Made by a program: the position numbers and the translations under genes. A DNA stretch of 64,000 bases from Acinetobacter kanungonis. Lineage in GTDB: Bacteria > Pseudomonadota > Gammaproteobacteria > Pseudomonadales > Moraxellaceae. The stretch's first letter is position 1, and every line of letters starts with the position of its first letter. The notes beneath the pieces are model-generated. The model was not told the DNA's origin and searched no databases. It worked only from the letters and a program-made list of their open reading frames with translations. The DNA lies in NCBI RefSeq assembly GCF_009939195.1, contig NZ_JAACKC010000008.1, positions 62,001 through 126,000 on the forward strand, given 5' to 3'. Below are positions 29,477 through 38,847 of this stretch, piece by piece.

Positions 29477-31018
29477 TCATGGTCGAAGATCTCGCGGGCG
29501 GAAACCCATTAAAATTAATCCGATCAGGTAAGCCACCACCCCAAGGACACACAAGCCAATCACTTCAGCCACACGCATCCATTGTGACACTGCACCATCA
29601 TACCAAGTTAAACCATAAGCCAAAGCTGCAATCATCACGATATTGGCCACTCCATATTGTAAAAACAGTTTTTTCCAATGTGGACCAAAACGGAAAATAT
29701 GACGTTTATGCAAATAGAAATACAGCATGCCCGCATTCACCAGCGCTGAACCTGAAGATGCGAGTGCCAATGCCATGTGTTCAGCATGCCAATCAATGAG
29801 TTTAAAGAAACCAATAAACACCACGTTTAAAATGGCATTGGCTGCAACGGCCATTAAACCGACACGAACTGGGGTTTTGGTATCTTGCTGAGCATAGAAA
29901 CCCGGGGCAAAGACTTTAATCAACATAAAGGCAATCACCCCAGCACTCATACACTGCAAAGCCAGTGCCGTCATTTGGGTATCTTCTACAGTGAATTCAC
30001 CACGCTGGAACAAGGCTTGAATAATTGGGGTCGAGAGCATAAAGAGCGCAATACTTGCAGGCAGTCCAACCAGTACAATCACCTTGGCAGCCCAGTCCAT
30101 CATGCCACGGAATTTATGTTGATCCTGCTCTGCATGACGTGCCGACAGAGACGGTAAAATCACCGTACCAATCGCCACACCAATCAATCCTAATGGCAAT
30201 TCGGTCATACGTTCCGCACTATAGAGCCATGACACCGATCCGTCCTGCATAAACGATGCCCAGATCGTATTCAGCAATAAATTGATTTGGGTCACTGAAA
30301 CACCGAACAAGGCCGGCAACATCAACTTCATGATGCGATCAACCCCTTCATGCTTAAAGTCGACCTTCGGCGGAATCAATAAATTCTTGCGCCACAACTC
30401 TGGGATCTGGATCGCCAGCTGCAACACACCAGCCGCAACCACCGACCAACCCAACGCCATGATCGGCTGAGCCATATACGGCGTAAGCCACCATGCCCCT
30501 GCAATCATCGCTACATTGAGTAAAACAGGCGCAAAGGCAGGCGTCGAAAAAGACCCATAACTGTTCAGGATGCTACTGGCAAAAGCTGTCAGTGACATGA
30601 ACATCAAGTAGGGAATGGTGAGGCGGAACATGCTGACCGCCAGATCAAATTTTTCTGGATCTGAATGGAAACCAGGCGCATAAATATACAAAACAGCAGG
30701 CGCAGCGACCATCGCAATAAAGGTCAGCAAGGTCATCACGGTGAGCAAACCACCAAACACCCGACTAATCAGAATCTGGACTTCTGCGTGTGTCTTACTG
30801 GTTTTATACTCGGTTAAAACAGGAATAAAAGCCTGTGAAAACGCCCCTTCCGCAAATAAACGCCGAAAAAAATTGGGGATACGGAAAGCGACGACAAATG
30901 TATCGAAATCCTTACCTGCACCAAACACATTGAGCAAGACGATATCGCGGACTAAACCAAGTACCCGAGACAACATGGTCATTGCACTGACAATAAAGGT
31001 CGATCGCCAAAGCGCCAT
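29477..31018 (-). CDS. murJ: Lipid II flippase MurJ
   Basis: MOP-superfamily inner-membrane protein with 14 predicted helices that flips lipid II for peptidoglycan synthesis; 513 residues. The N-terminal signature LWRSTFIVSAMTMLSRVLGLVRDIV and FRIPNFFRRLFAEGAFSQAFIPVLTEY are diagnostic. The start is ATG 31018; the in-frame GTG three codons upstream is the alternative. It lies in the conserved fkpA-murJ-ampD-nadC neighbourhood. Confidence 0.96.
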   Translation of the reverse strand: MALWRSTFIVSAMTMLSRVLGLVRDIVLLNVFGAGKDFDTFVVAFRIPNFFRRLFAEGAFSQAFIPVLTEYKTSKTHAEVQILISRVFGGLLTVMTLLTFIAMVAAPAVLYIYAPGFHSDPEKFDLAVSMFRLTIPYLMFMSLTAFASSILNSYGSFSTPAFAPVLLNVAMIAGAWWLTPYMAQPIMALGWSVVAAGVLQLAIQIPELWRKNLLIPPKVDFKHEGVDRIMKLMLPALFGVSVTQINLLLNTIWASFMQDGSVSWLYSAERMTELPLGLIGVAIGTVILPSLSARHAEQDQHKFRGMMDWAAKVIVLVGLPASIALFMLSTPIIQALFQRGEFTVEDTQMTALALQCMSAGVIAFMLIKVFAPGFYAQQDTKTPVRVGLMAVAANAILNVVFIGFFKLIDWHAEHMALALASSGSALVNAGMLYFYLHKRHIFRFGPHWKKLFLQYGVANIVMIAALAYGLTWYDGAVSQWMRVAEVIGLCVLGVVAYLIGLILMGFRPRDLRP

Positions 31019-31111
31019 CGTAACCACCCAGTAAAAAAATTAGTCGCTATTGTAATGAAACTTGTGAAAGAAAATCGTTGTTAAATGATTAATCTCAACG
31101 GAAATGTCTTT

Positions 31112-31687
31112 TTATTTTGCATTCTTGATCTGTTGGATCAAGGTCCGTAACTTGACCCAGTCAAAGAACGGACCTGGATCCGTTTTACGCCCTGGCGCAA
31201 TATCGGAGTGCCCTGCCAGATGCTGTTGAATGGCAGGATAAGCTTGCTGCAAGCTCACAATTACTTGCGCTAAAACCTGATATTGCTGTTCTTCAAAAGC
31301 CGTATCATCACTGCCTTCAAGCTCAATGCCAATGGAATAATCATTACATTCCTGCTGCCCCAAATAAGCTGAACGTCCCGCATGCCAAGCACGTTGCGCT
31401 AAATTCACAAATTGCAGTACTTCACCCGTACGCAGGATCAGCAGATGTGCCGAAACCTTGAGTTCTTGAATGCTTTCAAAATAAGGATGCTCGCTCGGAT
31501 CCAGCTGGTTTTGGAAAAATTGCTGGATATAGCCTCCCCCAAACTGCGATGGTGGCAAACTGATATTATGAATCACCACCAATTCAATTTGGGCTGACTC
31601 AGGTCGCTGATTAAAATTGGGCGATGGAATTTGCTTCGCACCGATGAGTTGACCATCGACAACCTGAAAAGATGGAGCCTGCTGCAT
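31112..31687 (-). CDS. ampD: 1,6-anhydro-N-acetylmuramyl-L-alanine amidase AmpD
   Basis: Cytoplasmic zinc amidase that removes the peptide from anhydro-MurNAc peptides during cell-wall recycling and so keeps AmpR-type beta-lactamase induction low. It has 191 residues. The zinc ligands are visible: VVIHNISLPP (first His), and HLAGHSDIAPGRKTDPGPFFDW with the second His, the catalytic Lys and the Asp ligand. No signal peptide is present, which distinguishes it from the lipoprotein AmiD. It pairs functionally with mupP further along this window. Confidence 0.95.
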   Translation of the reverse strand: MQQAPSFQVVDGQLIGAKQIPSPNFNQRPESAQIELVVIHNISLPPSQFGGGYIQQFFQNQLDPSEHPYFESIQELKVSAHLLILRTGEVLQFVNLAQRAWHAGRSAYLGQQECNDYSIGIELEGSDDTAFEEQQYQVLAQVIVSLQQAYPAIQQHLAGHSDIAPGRKTDPGPFFDWVKLRTLIQQIKNAK

Positions 31688-31856
31688 AATCCATTCCTAA
31701 TTATATGGAGGGTTAATCGGTATTTGCACCATGCTAAAACTTTCATCATGAAATCTCAAATCTACAGAATAAACTGCACAGAACAAATCTATTTGCATCA
31801 GAACAGTGTTAAGATAACGCGCAATTTTCATGGGTTAAAAAAGACACGGAAAGACT

Positions 31857-32702
31857 ATGAGCATTTCTCCAGCGTTGCTTGAACAATCAATTCAAATCAA
31901 TATTCAACAAGCACTCCAAGAAGATATTGGGGATGGGGATATTACGGCTTTATTGACCCCTGAAGATGAGCAGGCAACGGCAACCATTATTAGCCGCGAA
32001 GACATGATTTTAGCGGGTCAACCGTGGGTCAATGCCTTAATTCAAGCTTTTGATGCTTCGGTTCAGGTGACTTGGTTAAAACAAGATGGTGATCAAGTGC
32101 GTGCCAATGAAGCTTTTTTAAAACTTGCTGGCTCGGCACGCAGTTTATTGACAGTTGAACGCCCTGCTCTGAACTTTATTCAGACGCTATCAGCCGTGGC
32201 GACAAAAACTGCGGATTATGTCAAACAACTGGCTGGTTTAAATACCAAACTTCTAGACACGCGCAAAACCATCCCTGGTTTACGTATTGCACAGAAATAT
32301 GCGGTTGCAGTCGGTGGTGGACAAAATCACCGCTTAGGTCTGTTTGATGCTTTCTTAATTAAAGAAAATCACATTATGGCTGCGGGTGGCATTGCTGAAG
32401 CGATTGCCAAAGCCCATCAAATTGCACCAGGCAAACCTGTAGAAGTTGAAGTGGAAACTTGGGATGAATTGAACCAAGCGCTTGAAGCTCAAGCAGATAT
32501 CGTGATGTTGGATAATTTTAGTCAACAACAAATGATTGATGCAGTTCAACATGTGGCAGGACGTTGCAAACTGGAAGCCTCTGGCAACATTACCATCGAC
32601 AATTTACGCCAAGTGGCTACCACCGGTGTTGACTATATTTCGATGGGTGTACTCACCAAAGATGTCAAAGCGATTGATTTATCCATGCGTTTTAATGGTT
32701 AA
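31857..32702 (+). CDS. nadC: Nicotinate-nucleotide pyrophosphorylase (carboxylating)
   Basis: Converts quinolinate and PRPP to nicotinate mononucleotide in de novo NAD synthesis. Length 281 residues. Signatures: DIGDGDITALL near residue 22, RKTIPGLRIAQKYAVAVGGGQNHRLGL (substrate-binding arginines and the GGGxNHR loop), KENHI, VEVETWDE, MLDNF and EASGNI in the C-terminal barrel. Divergent from ampD, with 169 bp between them. Confidence 0.97.
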   Translation: MSISPALLEQSIQINIQQALQEDIGDGDITALLTPEDEQATATIISREDMILAGQPWVNALIQAFDASVQVTWLKQDGDQVRANEAFLKLAGSARSLLTVERPALNFIQTLSAVATKTADYVKQLAGLNTKLLDTRKTIPGLRIAQKYAVAVGGGQNHRLGLFDAFLIKENHIMAAGGIAEAIAKAHQIAPGKPVEVEVETWDELNQALEAQADIVMLDNFSQQQMIDAVQHVAGRCKLEASGNITIDNLRQVATTGVDYISMGVLTKDVKAIDLSMRFNG

Positions 32703-32718
32703 ATCTTGGCTAAACTAT

Positions 32719-32752
32719 GGCGATCATCGATTAAATTGATCGCCTATCTTTT
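32719..32752 (+). terminator. Probable terminator after nadC
   Basis: GGCGATCA (32719-32726) pairs with TGATCGCC (32737-32744), an 8-bp stem with a 10-nt loop. The following T-run is weak (TATCTTTTA). Confidence 0.5.
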
Positions 32753-32830
32753 AAACACATAAAGCCGATTGAAATTAATCTCGAAAGTTTTATAATCGCG
32801 AGCTATCTTTTCTCCCCCATAGCAACTGTT

Positions 32831-34663
32831 ATGAATATTTGGAAACAGCAAACCTTATTTTTGCTGATAGCACTCGTGTCTGTGGCTTTTTTTTGTCTCT
32901 ATCCAGCCCTGCCACGAATTCTGAAAAATCCAGAAATCTATTTTCAATATAATGGCGCTCGGCATTTTGTCTCTGTCCTGATCAATTATGCATTAATTTC
33001 TTTTATTTACTTATTGTTTAGAAAAACAATTATTACCATTTTTTTTAGCCAATTTATTTTCTTATTACTGATTTTTATCAACACACAAAAAGAAAAATAT
33101 TTATCTGCTAGCCTCGTTCCCAGTGATTTCCTACTCATTAAAGAAACCTTTATCGTCGCTCCTTGGTTACTCAAATTTTCGGTACTTACAGGCATTGTCT
33201 TATGTATTGCACTGATGGTGTTTCTTTACAGTAAAGAGCGCCTTGAGAAAAAACGGCTCTTCTTTTCTAATGCCTTCTTATCACTTCTAGGTTTAGGCTT
33301 TCTGATCAGTGCCAACTTTAGCAATAATTTTAACCAATTATGTAAACAGAACCAATTAGGCTGGCTCTGCGAATATCGTCAAGATTTTCCCAACACCCGA
33401 GGCGATTGGGTTGGCGACCATCTCACCATTCAGAAAATTGGCTTTATCCCCTTTTTCTTTTCTAAATCCGTAGATAGCTTAAATACTCAACTATTTACAG
33501 AGAATATCCCAGAGCCAACCATCAAAGCGCTGTATACCCCTTTTAGCCAAACTACAACGACTGCCACACATGCTGAACAACAGCCCAATATTGTGATGAT
33601 CATGAGTGAGGCACATTGGGATGCCCGTCAGTTAGGCAAAAGCATTCCGCAAAACATCACGCCAACGTTAGATCGCTATCAAACTTCACAGTTGCTTTCT
33701 CCAGCTTTTGGTGGCGGTACGGCCAATGTCGAATTTGAAGTACTGACCAGCTTGAATATTTACCTCAACCATAATGAGCTGATGTATGTATCCAAACTCA
33801 AGCGTCCCACCTATTCTCTAGCCACCTATCTGAATAGTCTGGGCTATGACACCACAGCCATGCATAACAGCGGCAAGTTTTTTTATAACCGCAATAGTGT
33901 CTATCAAAACTTGGGCTTTAATCGTTTTACTTCTTTGGAAAATATGACCAGCGCACAAGATCGTGCCAAATATATCAATCAAGCCGGCTGGGCAACCGAT
34001 GATTTGCTCTATCAATCAATCCGCACACAACTCAAACATACCGAACAACCCCAGTTCATTTATGCGATTACGGTAGAAAATCACTTTAACTACAATGATG
34101 ATCGTTACGGCAAAGATCATTTCAACATTGAGCAACAAGGACTCAGTGACCGCTCAAAACGCCAACTGAATACTTATCTCACTGGCTTACAGCGCGCTGA
34201 CCAACATGTTGAAAAATTACTGCAAGATTTAAAACAACTAGAACGTCCAACCATTGTGATTTTCTTTGGGGATCATTTGCCGAATTTAGGACAGGTCTAT
34301 GATGACTTGCATTTCTTTGCTTCAGAGCAAGAAAAAGCAGAAAAGAAAGATGTGAAATTTTTCAGTACGCCATTGGCTGTTTGGAGCAACTACCCAATCA
34401 ATCGCAGTCTTTTCCAGCAAAAAAATATTGCCGCACATTTTCTGGCACCGAAAGTCCTCACCGCTGCACAACTACCACTTCCGCCTTATTATCAATTTAT
34501 TCAGGAAGTGAATTCTTGCTACAGTGCAATTCACTCAACAGGAGTTGAACTAAATCCTGAATGTAAATACCCGCATCCGCAACTGTTGAATCAATATAAA
34601 GATTTAAATATGGATGTGTTAAATGGCAAAAATTATACCTATCAGCTTTTAGCAAAAAAGTAG
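32831..34663 (+). CDS. LtaS/OpgB-like membrane phosphoglycerol transferase (sulfatase fold)
   Basis: A 610-residue protein with about five N-terminal transmembrane helices (residues 7-160) and a large periplasmic alkaline phosphatase/sulfatase domain. IVMIMSEAHWD gives the first metal-binding Glu. GGGTANVEFEVLTS carries the likely nucleophile Thr, matching the GxTxxxEFE pattern of LtaS-like enzymes. FFGDHLPNLG supplies the distal Asp-His ligands. Family members transfer phosphoglycerol or phosphoethanolamine from phospholipids to envelope glycans. The acceptor here is unknown, and lipoteichoic acid is not expected in this organism. Confidence 0.85.
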   Translation: MNIWKQQTLFLLIALVSVAFFCLYPALPRILKNPEIYFQYNGARHFVSVLINYALISFIYLLFRKTIITIFFSQFIFLLLIFINTQKEKYLSASLVPSDFLLIKETFIVAPWLLKFSVLTGIVLCIALMVFLYSKERLEKKRLFFSNAFLSLLGLGFLISANFSNNFNQLCKQNQLGWLCEYRQDFPNTRGDWVGDHLTIQKIGFIPFFFSKSVDSLNTQLFTENIPEPTIKALYTPFSQTTTTATHAEQQPNIVMIMSEAHWDARQLGKSIPQNITPTLDRYQTSQLLSPAFGGGTANVEFEVLTSLNIYLNHNELMYVSKLKRPTYSLATYLNSLGYDTTAMHNSGKFFYNRNSVYQNLGFNRFTSLENMTSAQDRAKYINQAGWATDDLLYQSIRTQLKHTEQPQFIYAITVENHFNYNDDRYGKDHFNIEQQGLSDRSKRQLNTYLTGLQRADQHVEKLLQDLKQLERPTIVIFFGDHLPNLGQVYDDLHFFASEQEKAEKKDVKFFSTPLAVWSNYPINRSLFQQKNIAAHFLAPKVLTAAQLPLPPYYQFIQEVNSCYSAIHSTGVELNPECKYPHPQLLNQYKDLNMDVLNGKNYTYQLLAKK

Positions 34664-34672
34664 GATAAAACT

Positions 34673-34834
34673 TTATAACTTCGATGTCTCTTTTAAGATG
34701 GGTTGGTCTATCGCCTTAATATTTTCTGATTTATCCCACGCCGAAGCAGTTTGGGAGAATTCAACAGGACGTGGATCACATGCCATAATGGCAAAGGTCA
34801 CCACTGCACAGAAGAGGATAAAAAATTGAGCCAT
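34673..34834 (-). CDS. Small hypothetical membrane or lipoprotein-like protein (53 aa)
   Basis: The ATG at 34834 has GGAG about 10 bases upstream and opens a 53-codon frame ending in TAA at 34673. Residues 2-18 are hydrophobic and are followed by MACDP, a possible lipobox with Cys19, although no positive residue precedes the hydrophobic stretch. The rest is polar. It converges on the LtaS-like gene and occupies most of the 328-bp gap to rph. I do not recognise a family; moderate support comes from the ribosome site and signal-like start. Confidence 0.5.
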   Translation of the reverse strand: MAQFFILFCAVVTFAIMACDPRPVEFSQTASAWDKSENIKAIDQPILKETSKL

Positions 34835-34940
34835 AGCAGCCTGCTCCAATCAAATTGATGGCATGCAGTCTACGCTGTGATCATGACGATATCATTAAGT
34901 GCCTGTTATCAATTGAGTTTGATTTGATTCACTTTTGTAA

Positions 34941-34970
34941 AAAAAATGCACCTTGTAAGGTGCATTTTTT
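34941..34970. terminator. Bidirectional terminator downstream of rph
   Basis: AAAAAATGCACCTT and AAGGTGCATTTTTT form a near-perfect 14-bp palindrome with a GT loop, giving a U-tract on either strand. It terminates rph (minus strand). Confidence 0.88.
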
Positions 34971-34991
34971 ATGCTTAATTAATCAAGCAAA

Positions 34992-35708
34992 TTACCAGCC
35001 TAGTGCATCTTGCTGTTTCTGAATGAGCGCTTGAATCCCCTGTTCTGCCATTTCTAGCATCGCATTGGCTTGAGCGCGGGTGAATGGCTTGTCTTCTGCC
35101 GTACCTTGAATTTCAATGAATTCACCTGCTTGGGTCATCACCACATTCAAATCCGTTTGACAGTTTGAATCTTCTTCGTAGCACAAGTCCAATAAGACTT
35201 CGTCTTTAAAGATACCGACAGAAATCGCAGCCACCAAACCTTTGAGTGGATCATGCTTAATTTTCTTTTGTTCCAGCAAAACATTCATGGCATCAACCAG
35301 AGCAACTGCTGCGCCGGTAATTGCCGCAGTACGTGTACCGCCATCAGCCTGAATCACATCACAGTCGATGGTGATGGTGTTTTCACCCAGTTTCTTTAAA
35401 TCCACCATGGCACGTAAACTACGCCCAATCAAACGCTGGATTTCTTGGGTACGACCTGACTGTTTGCCACGTGCCGCTTCACGGTCACTCCGAGTATGGG
35501 TTGAACGTGGCAACATGCCATATTCCGCGGTGACCCAACCTTGTCCTTTGCCTTTCAGGAAACGAGGTACAGAATTATCAATACTAGCCGTACACAACAC
35601 TTTGGTATGGCCAAATTCGACCAGCACAGAACCTTCGGCATAACGTGTGTAATTGCGTGTAATTTTTACATCACGTAATTGATCTAGAGTACGTTGGTCG
35701 ATACGCAT
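34992..35708 (-). CDS. rph: Ribonuclease PH
   Basis: Phosphorolytic 3'-5' exoribonuclease that trims tRNA precursors. Length 238 residues from ATG 35708 ([14 protein letters not shown]), the family-typical N-terminus; the longer frame to 35771 is unlikely. Motifs: [66 protein letters not shown] with the phosphate and catalytic residues, and [20 protein letters not shown]. Confidence 0.97.
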   Translation of the reverse strand: MRIDQRTLDQLRDVKITRNYTRYAEGSVLVEFGHTKVLCTASIDNSVPRFLKGKGQGWVTAEYGMLPRSTHTRSDREAARGKQSGRTQEIQRLIGRSLRAMVDLKKLGENTITIDCDVIQADGGTRTAAITGAAVALVDAMNVLLEQKKIKHDPLKGLVAAISVGIFKDEVLLDLCYEEDSNCQTDLNVVMTQAGEFIEIQGTAEDKPFTRAQANAMLEMAEQGIQALIQKQQDALGW

Positions 35709-35903
35709 AATTCGCCTTTTAGATTGACTGAAATTCGTTGCGCCCAAGTATAGCAGATGCGCTCTCAGCAAATGGCATATCCGTGAAACAGTCGCTAAAA
35801 AACTCTGAGATAGACGTCAAATCGCTGGATTCAGGCGGAGCAAGATGCTGTTTTAATCAGCAATAAATTTGTTAAACTCAGTCAAACCCTGCTGAGTGTG
35901 ACT

Positions 35904-36575
35904 ATGTCGATAAGAGATGAACGCAAACAACAAAGCCGCCAAGCCCTCTTGGATGCGGCTTTAAGTTTAAGTTCGTCTGGACTTTCCTTTAGCAGCATGA
36001 GTCTGAGAGAAATTACTCGTTCTGTGGGATTAGTACCTGCCGCTTTTTATCGGCATTTCCAAGATAAAGATGAATTGGGCTTAGAACTGGTTGATCGGGT
36101 TGCCTTGCAGCTGAAACGGGTTTTACATCAGCTTAAACTTGCCACACTGTTTCAGCCCGATGCAGACATTGATCTGCATTTGCATCAATTCCTCAACGCA
36201 GTGCAGCAACACCCTGAATGGTGGATTTTTTTCAGTGCTGAACGTTGGGGTGGCTCTGCCTTATTACGACAGGCAATTGCGCGTGAAATTGATTCGCTGA
36301 TTGATGACCTGAGTCATGATTTAAGTCAGGTAAAACAGCCCCAACATCTGTATTCGACGCAAGATTTACAGAGTTTGGCCAATATTTTGATCAACCAGTC
36401 TTTGAATTGGGCGATGTCATGGATCAACCTGACTCTTCAGGGCAAGTCCAACACCGATTCAATTCAACAACTACACTTTAAACAGCAAACCCAACGTCAA
36501 ATTCAGCTTTTATTTGGTGGCATTGCCCATGTTGAACCCGCATGCGTAGTAGAAATACTGGACCATGAGGCATAA
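35904..36575 (+). CDS. TetR-family regulator, FabR/DesT-like
   Basis: About 223 residues. The N-terminal helix-turn-helix has SLREITRSVGLVPAAFYRHFQDKDELGLELVD, very close to the FabR pattern (SLREVAREAG..FYRHFRDVDELGL). FabR and DesT balance unsaturated against saturated fatty acid synthesis by sensing acyl-CoA/ACP, so a lipid role is a reasonable inference. The target is not shown by neighbours. The ATG at 35904 is preferred over the GTG at 35898; neither has a strong ribosome site. It is divergent from rph. Confidence 0.8.
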   Translation: MSIRDERKQQSRQALLDAALSLSSSGLSFSSMSLREITRSVGLVPAAFYRHFQDKDELGLELVDRVALQLKRVLHQLKLATLFQPDADIDLHLHQFLNAVQQHPEWWIFFSAERWGGSALLRQAIAREIDSLIDDLSHDLSQVKQPQHLYSTQDLQSLANILINQSLNWAMSWINLTLQGKSNTDSIQQLHFKQQTQRQIQLLFGGIAHVEPACVVEILDHEA

Positions 36576-36603
36576 AAAAACCTGCAACAATGCAGGTTTT
36601 TTT
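36574..36603. terminator. Bidirectional terminator between the TetR gene and dsbA
   Basis: AACCTGCA and TGCAGGTT form a stem around ACAA, with a poly-A run before it and a poly-T run after it. It serves both convergent genes. Confidence 0.88.
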
Positions 36604-36616
36604 CACGTTTTTGCTC

Positions 36617-37234
36617 TTATTTGGCTTTACGCTCTTTCTCGACCAAGTAGCTCACCACTTGCGTGACTTTGGCATCTTCACCTTGCACCACATACTTACC
36701 ATTCACCACCACCGCAGGCACACCTGTTAACTGGTACTGTCGCGCCAGTTGCTGAGATTGTGCGACTTTAGACGTGATTGGGAAAGAGTTGAACATGCTG
36801 TTAAATTTAGCTTCAGGCACACCATATTTGCTAAAGAATTTTGCTTGCGACTGCTGATCAAAAATCTGTTGACCATTGACATGAATGGCATGGAACAAAG
36901 GCAAATGCGTATTTTTACGCACGCCCAATGCTTCAGAGACATAGTAACCACGTGCACCCTGCTCCCAGATCGGGTTCATGGCTGCCGGGGTACGTACAAA
37001 ACGCACATCTTTTGGAATGTTCTTCAACCATGTTTGCATATGCGGTTCTAATTTAAAGCAATGCGGGCAACCATACCAAAAGAATTCACGCACTTCGATT
37101 TTTCCTGGCACCTCAACTTTGCCTGGGTTTGCAACTACAGTGTAGTCTTTCCCTGCTACAAAATCCGCGGCCATAACACTACCAGAAAATGCAAATACGG
37201 CCGTTGCAAGGCTACCCAAAAGGAATTTTTTCAT
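36617..37234 (-). CDS. dsbA: Thiol:disulfide interchange protein DsbA
   Basis: Periplasmic oxidant that introduces disulfides into exported proteins. It has 205 residues with a cleavable signal (MKKFLLGSLATAVFAFSGSVMA). The thioredoxin-fold active site is FWYGCPHC near residue 52-59, with CPHC being the DsbA-type dipeptide. The cis-Pro loop is TGVPAVVVNGKY near the C-terminus. Its re-oxidising partner DsbB is not in the window. Confidence 0.96.
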   Translation of the reverse strand: MKKFLLGSLATAVFAFSGSVMAADFVAGKDYTVVANPGKVEVPGKIEVREFFWYGCPHCFKLEPHMQTWLKNIPKDVRFVRTPAAMNPIWEQGARGYYVSEALGVRKNTHLPLFHAIHVNGQQIFDQQSQAKFFSKYGVPEAKFNSMFNSFPITSKVAQSQQLARQYQLTGVPAVVVNGKYVVQGEDAKVTQVVSYLVEKERKAK

Positions 37235-37411
37235 TGCGTTTGTTGTCCTCTAAATCATTATGATGAGCTTATGCGAAAACTATAAAACAATTTAGTCGAT
37301 TTCGTTTTCCTTCTGTGAACTTTTTTACTGCTTTTATCGCTTTTTTTAGAATTAACGCTACACTAGCCGTATTGATCTTTATATGAAAACAACTGGGTTG
37401 AGGTAGCACCA

Positions 37412-38128
37412 ATGTCGCAATTAAATGTTGATCCGCAAGAAATTGCCAAATTTGAAGCCTTCGCTGCTATATGGTGGGATCAGCATTCTGAATTCCGACC
37501 TTTACACCAAATTAACCCGCTGCGCCTCAACTGGATTGATGAACGAGTCAATGGTCTCGCAGGAAAGAAAGTCCTCGATGTAGGCTGCGGTGGCGGCATT
37601 TTGGCAGAAAGCATGGCGCGTCGTGGTGCGCAAGTGCTTGGGATTGATATGGGTGTTGCTCCCCTGAATGTGGCACGTATTCATGCAGAACAAGAAGGCG
37701 TACAGAACATCGAATATCGCCAAGTGCCTGTCGAAGAATTGGCGCTAGAACAAGCAGGACAATACGATGTCGTGACTTGTATGGAAATGCTGGAACATGT
37801 CCCAGATCCTGCCTCGATTATTCAAGCCTGCCAAACTCTGGTTAAACCCGGTGGACATGTGTTTTTCTCGACCATTAACCGCAATCCAAAAGCCTATTTA
37901 TTCGCGATCATTGGGGCAGAATATATTTTAAGAATGTTGGCCAAAGGCACACATGATTATCATAAGTTTATTAAGCCATCTGAGTTGGCGCATGATATTC
38001 GTCAAGCGGGCTTAAACCTAAAAGATATGACAGGACTGCATTACAACCCATTGACCAAACGCTACTGGTTGGCACCGAATGTCGATGTCAACTACATGGT
38101 TTATACTGTCAAAGCAGGTGCAGAATGA
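37412..38128 (+). CDS. ubiG: 3-demethylubiquinone/2-polyprenyl-6-hydroxyphenol O-methyltransferase
   Basis: SAM-dependent methyltransferase for both O-methylations of ubiquinone synthesis. It has 238 residues. The N-terminal [22 protein letters not shown] is UbiG-specific. [26 protein letters not shown] is SAM motif I, and [11 protein letters not shown] is motif II/III. It overlaps mupP by 4 bp in an ATGA arrangement. Confidence 0.96.
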   Translation: MSQLNVDPQEIAKFEAFAAIWWDQHSEFRPLHQINPLRLNWIDERVNGLAGKKVLDVGCGGGILAESMARRGAQVLGIDMGVAPLNVARIHAEQEGVQNIEYRQVPVEELALEQAGQYDVVTCMEMLEHVPDPASIIQACQTLVKPGGHVFFSTINRNPKAYLFAIIGAEYILRMLAKGTHDYHKFIKPSELAHDIRQAGLNLKDMTGLHYNPLTKRYWLAPNVDVNYMVYTVKAGAE

Positions 38129-38814
38129 AAGCCGTTCTGTTCGATCTCGATGGCACCCTCATTGATACCGCCGCGGACTTCATTCGCATTATTCAAGGCA
38201 TGTGCCGTGATGAAGGACGTGAAGTGGTCGATGCCGAACTGATTCGCACCCAAGTCTCTGAAGGTGCGCGTGCCATGGTTAAACTGGTTTATCCTGAACT
38301 TGCGGTAGATGATCCAGTGTTTCTGGCGCATCGCCAACGCTTTCTGGATTTGTACGGCGCAGATATTGCGGTAGATACCGACCTGTTCGCAGGAATGACT
38401 CCGCTTTTGGAAGAACTGGAACAGCAGAATATTCCTTGGGGCATTGTCACCAACAAACCGCGTGGACTGAGCGAATCTTTACTGGCTGCACTGAATCTGA
38501 CTGAACGTTGTGCGGTATTGGTATGTCCTGAAGATGTCAGCAAAACCAAGCCTGATCCTGAGCCAATGTATTTAGCGGCAAAGCAATTGCAACTGCCTGC
38601 GGAACAATGTATTTATGTGGGTGATCATCCACGTGATATTGATGCAGGTCGCCATGCCCAGATGTACACGATTTTGGCAGCGTATGGCTATTTACCGCTG
38701 GCGCACAAAGATGACCTCGCCGCGTGGCAGGCGAACTGTATTGTGAACACCGTGACCGAATTACAACACGCGATTCAACAAAAACTTACGCTCAACAATG
38801 CGATAAATACATAA
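38125..38814 (+). CDS. mupP: HAD-family phosphatase, probable MurNAc-6-phosphate phosphatase MupP
   Basis: A 229-residue HAD-IA phosphatase. [14 protein letters not shown] has the nucleophile Asp. VTNKPRG and KTKPDPEPM supply motifs II and III, and [13 protein letters not shown] motif IV. Databases often label such proteins Gph (phosphoglycolate phosphatase). The order ubiG-mupP-yciK is the Pseudomonas context in which MupP was shown to dephosphorylate MurNAc-6-phosphate in cell-wall recycling, so MupP is preferred here. The distinction rests mainly on neighbours. Confidence 0.8.
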   Translation: MKAVLFDLDGTLIDTAADFIRIIQGMCRDEGREVVDAELIRTQVSEGARAMVKLVYPELAVDDPVFLAHRQRFLDLYGADIAVDTDLFAGMTPLLEELEQQNIPWGIVTNKPRGLSESLLAALNLTERCAVLVCPEDVSKTKPDPEPMYLAAKQLQLPAEQCIYVGDHPRDIDAGRHAQMYTILAAYGYLPLAHKDDLAAWQANCIVNTVTELQHAIQQKLTLNNAINT

Positions 38815-38847
38815 ACTTGATGAAGTAAAAATAAGAAGGAGGTGACC

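Noticed and set aside
32831..34663. Lipoteichoic acid synthase in the strict sense
   Set aside because: The fold and motifs match, but the organism is Gram-negative; a periplasmic glycan or lipid-modifying phosphoglycerol transferase is more likely.
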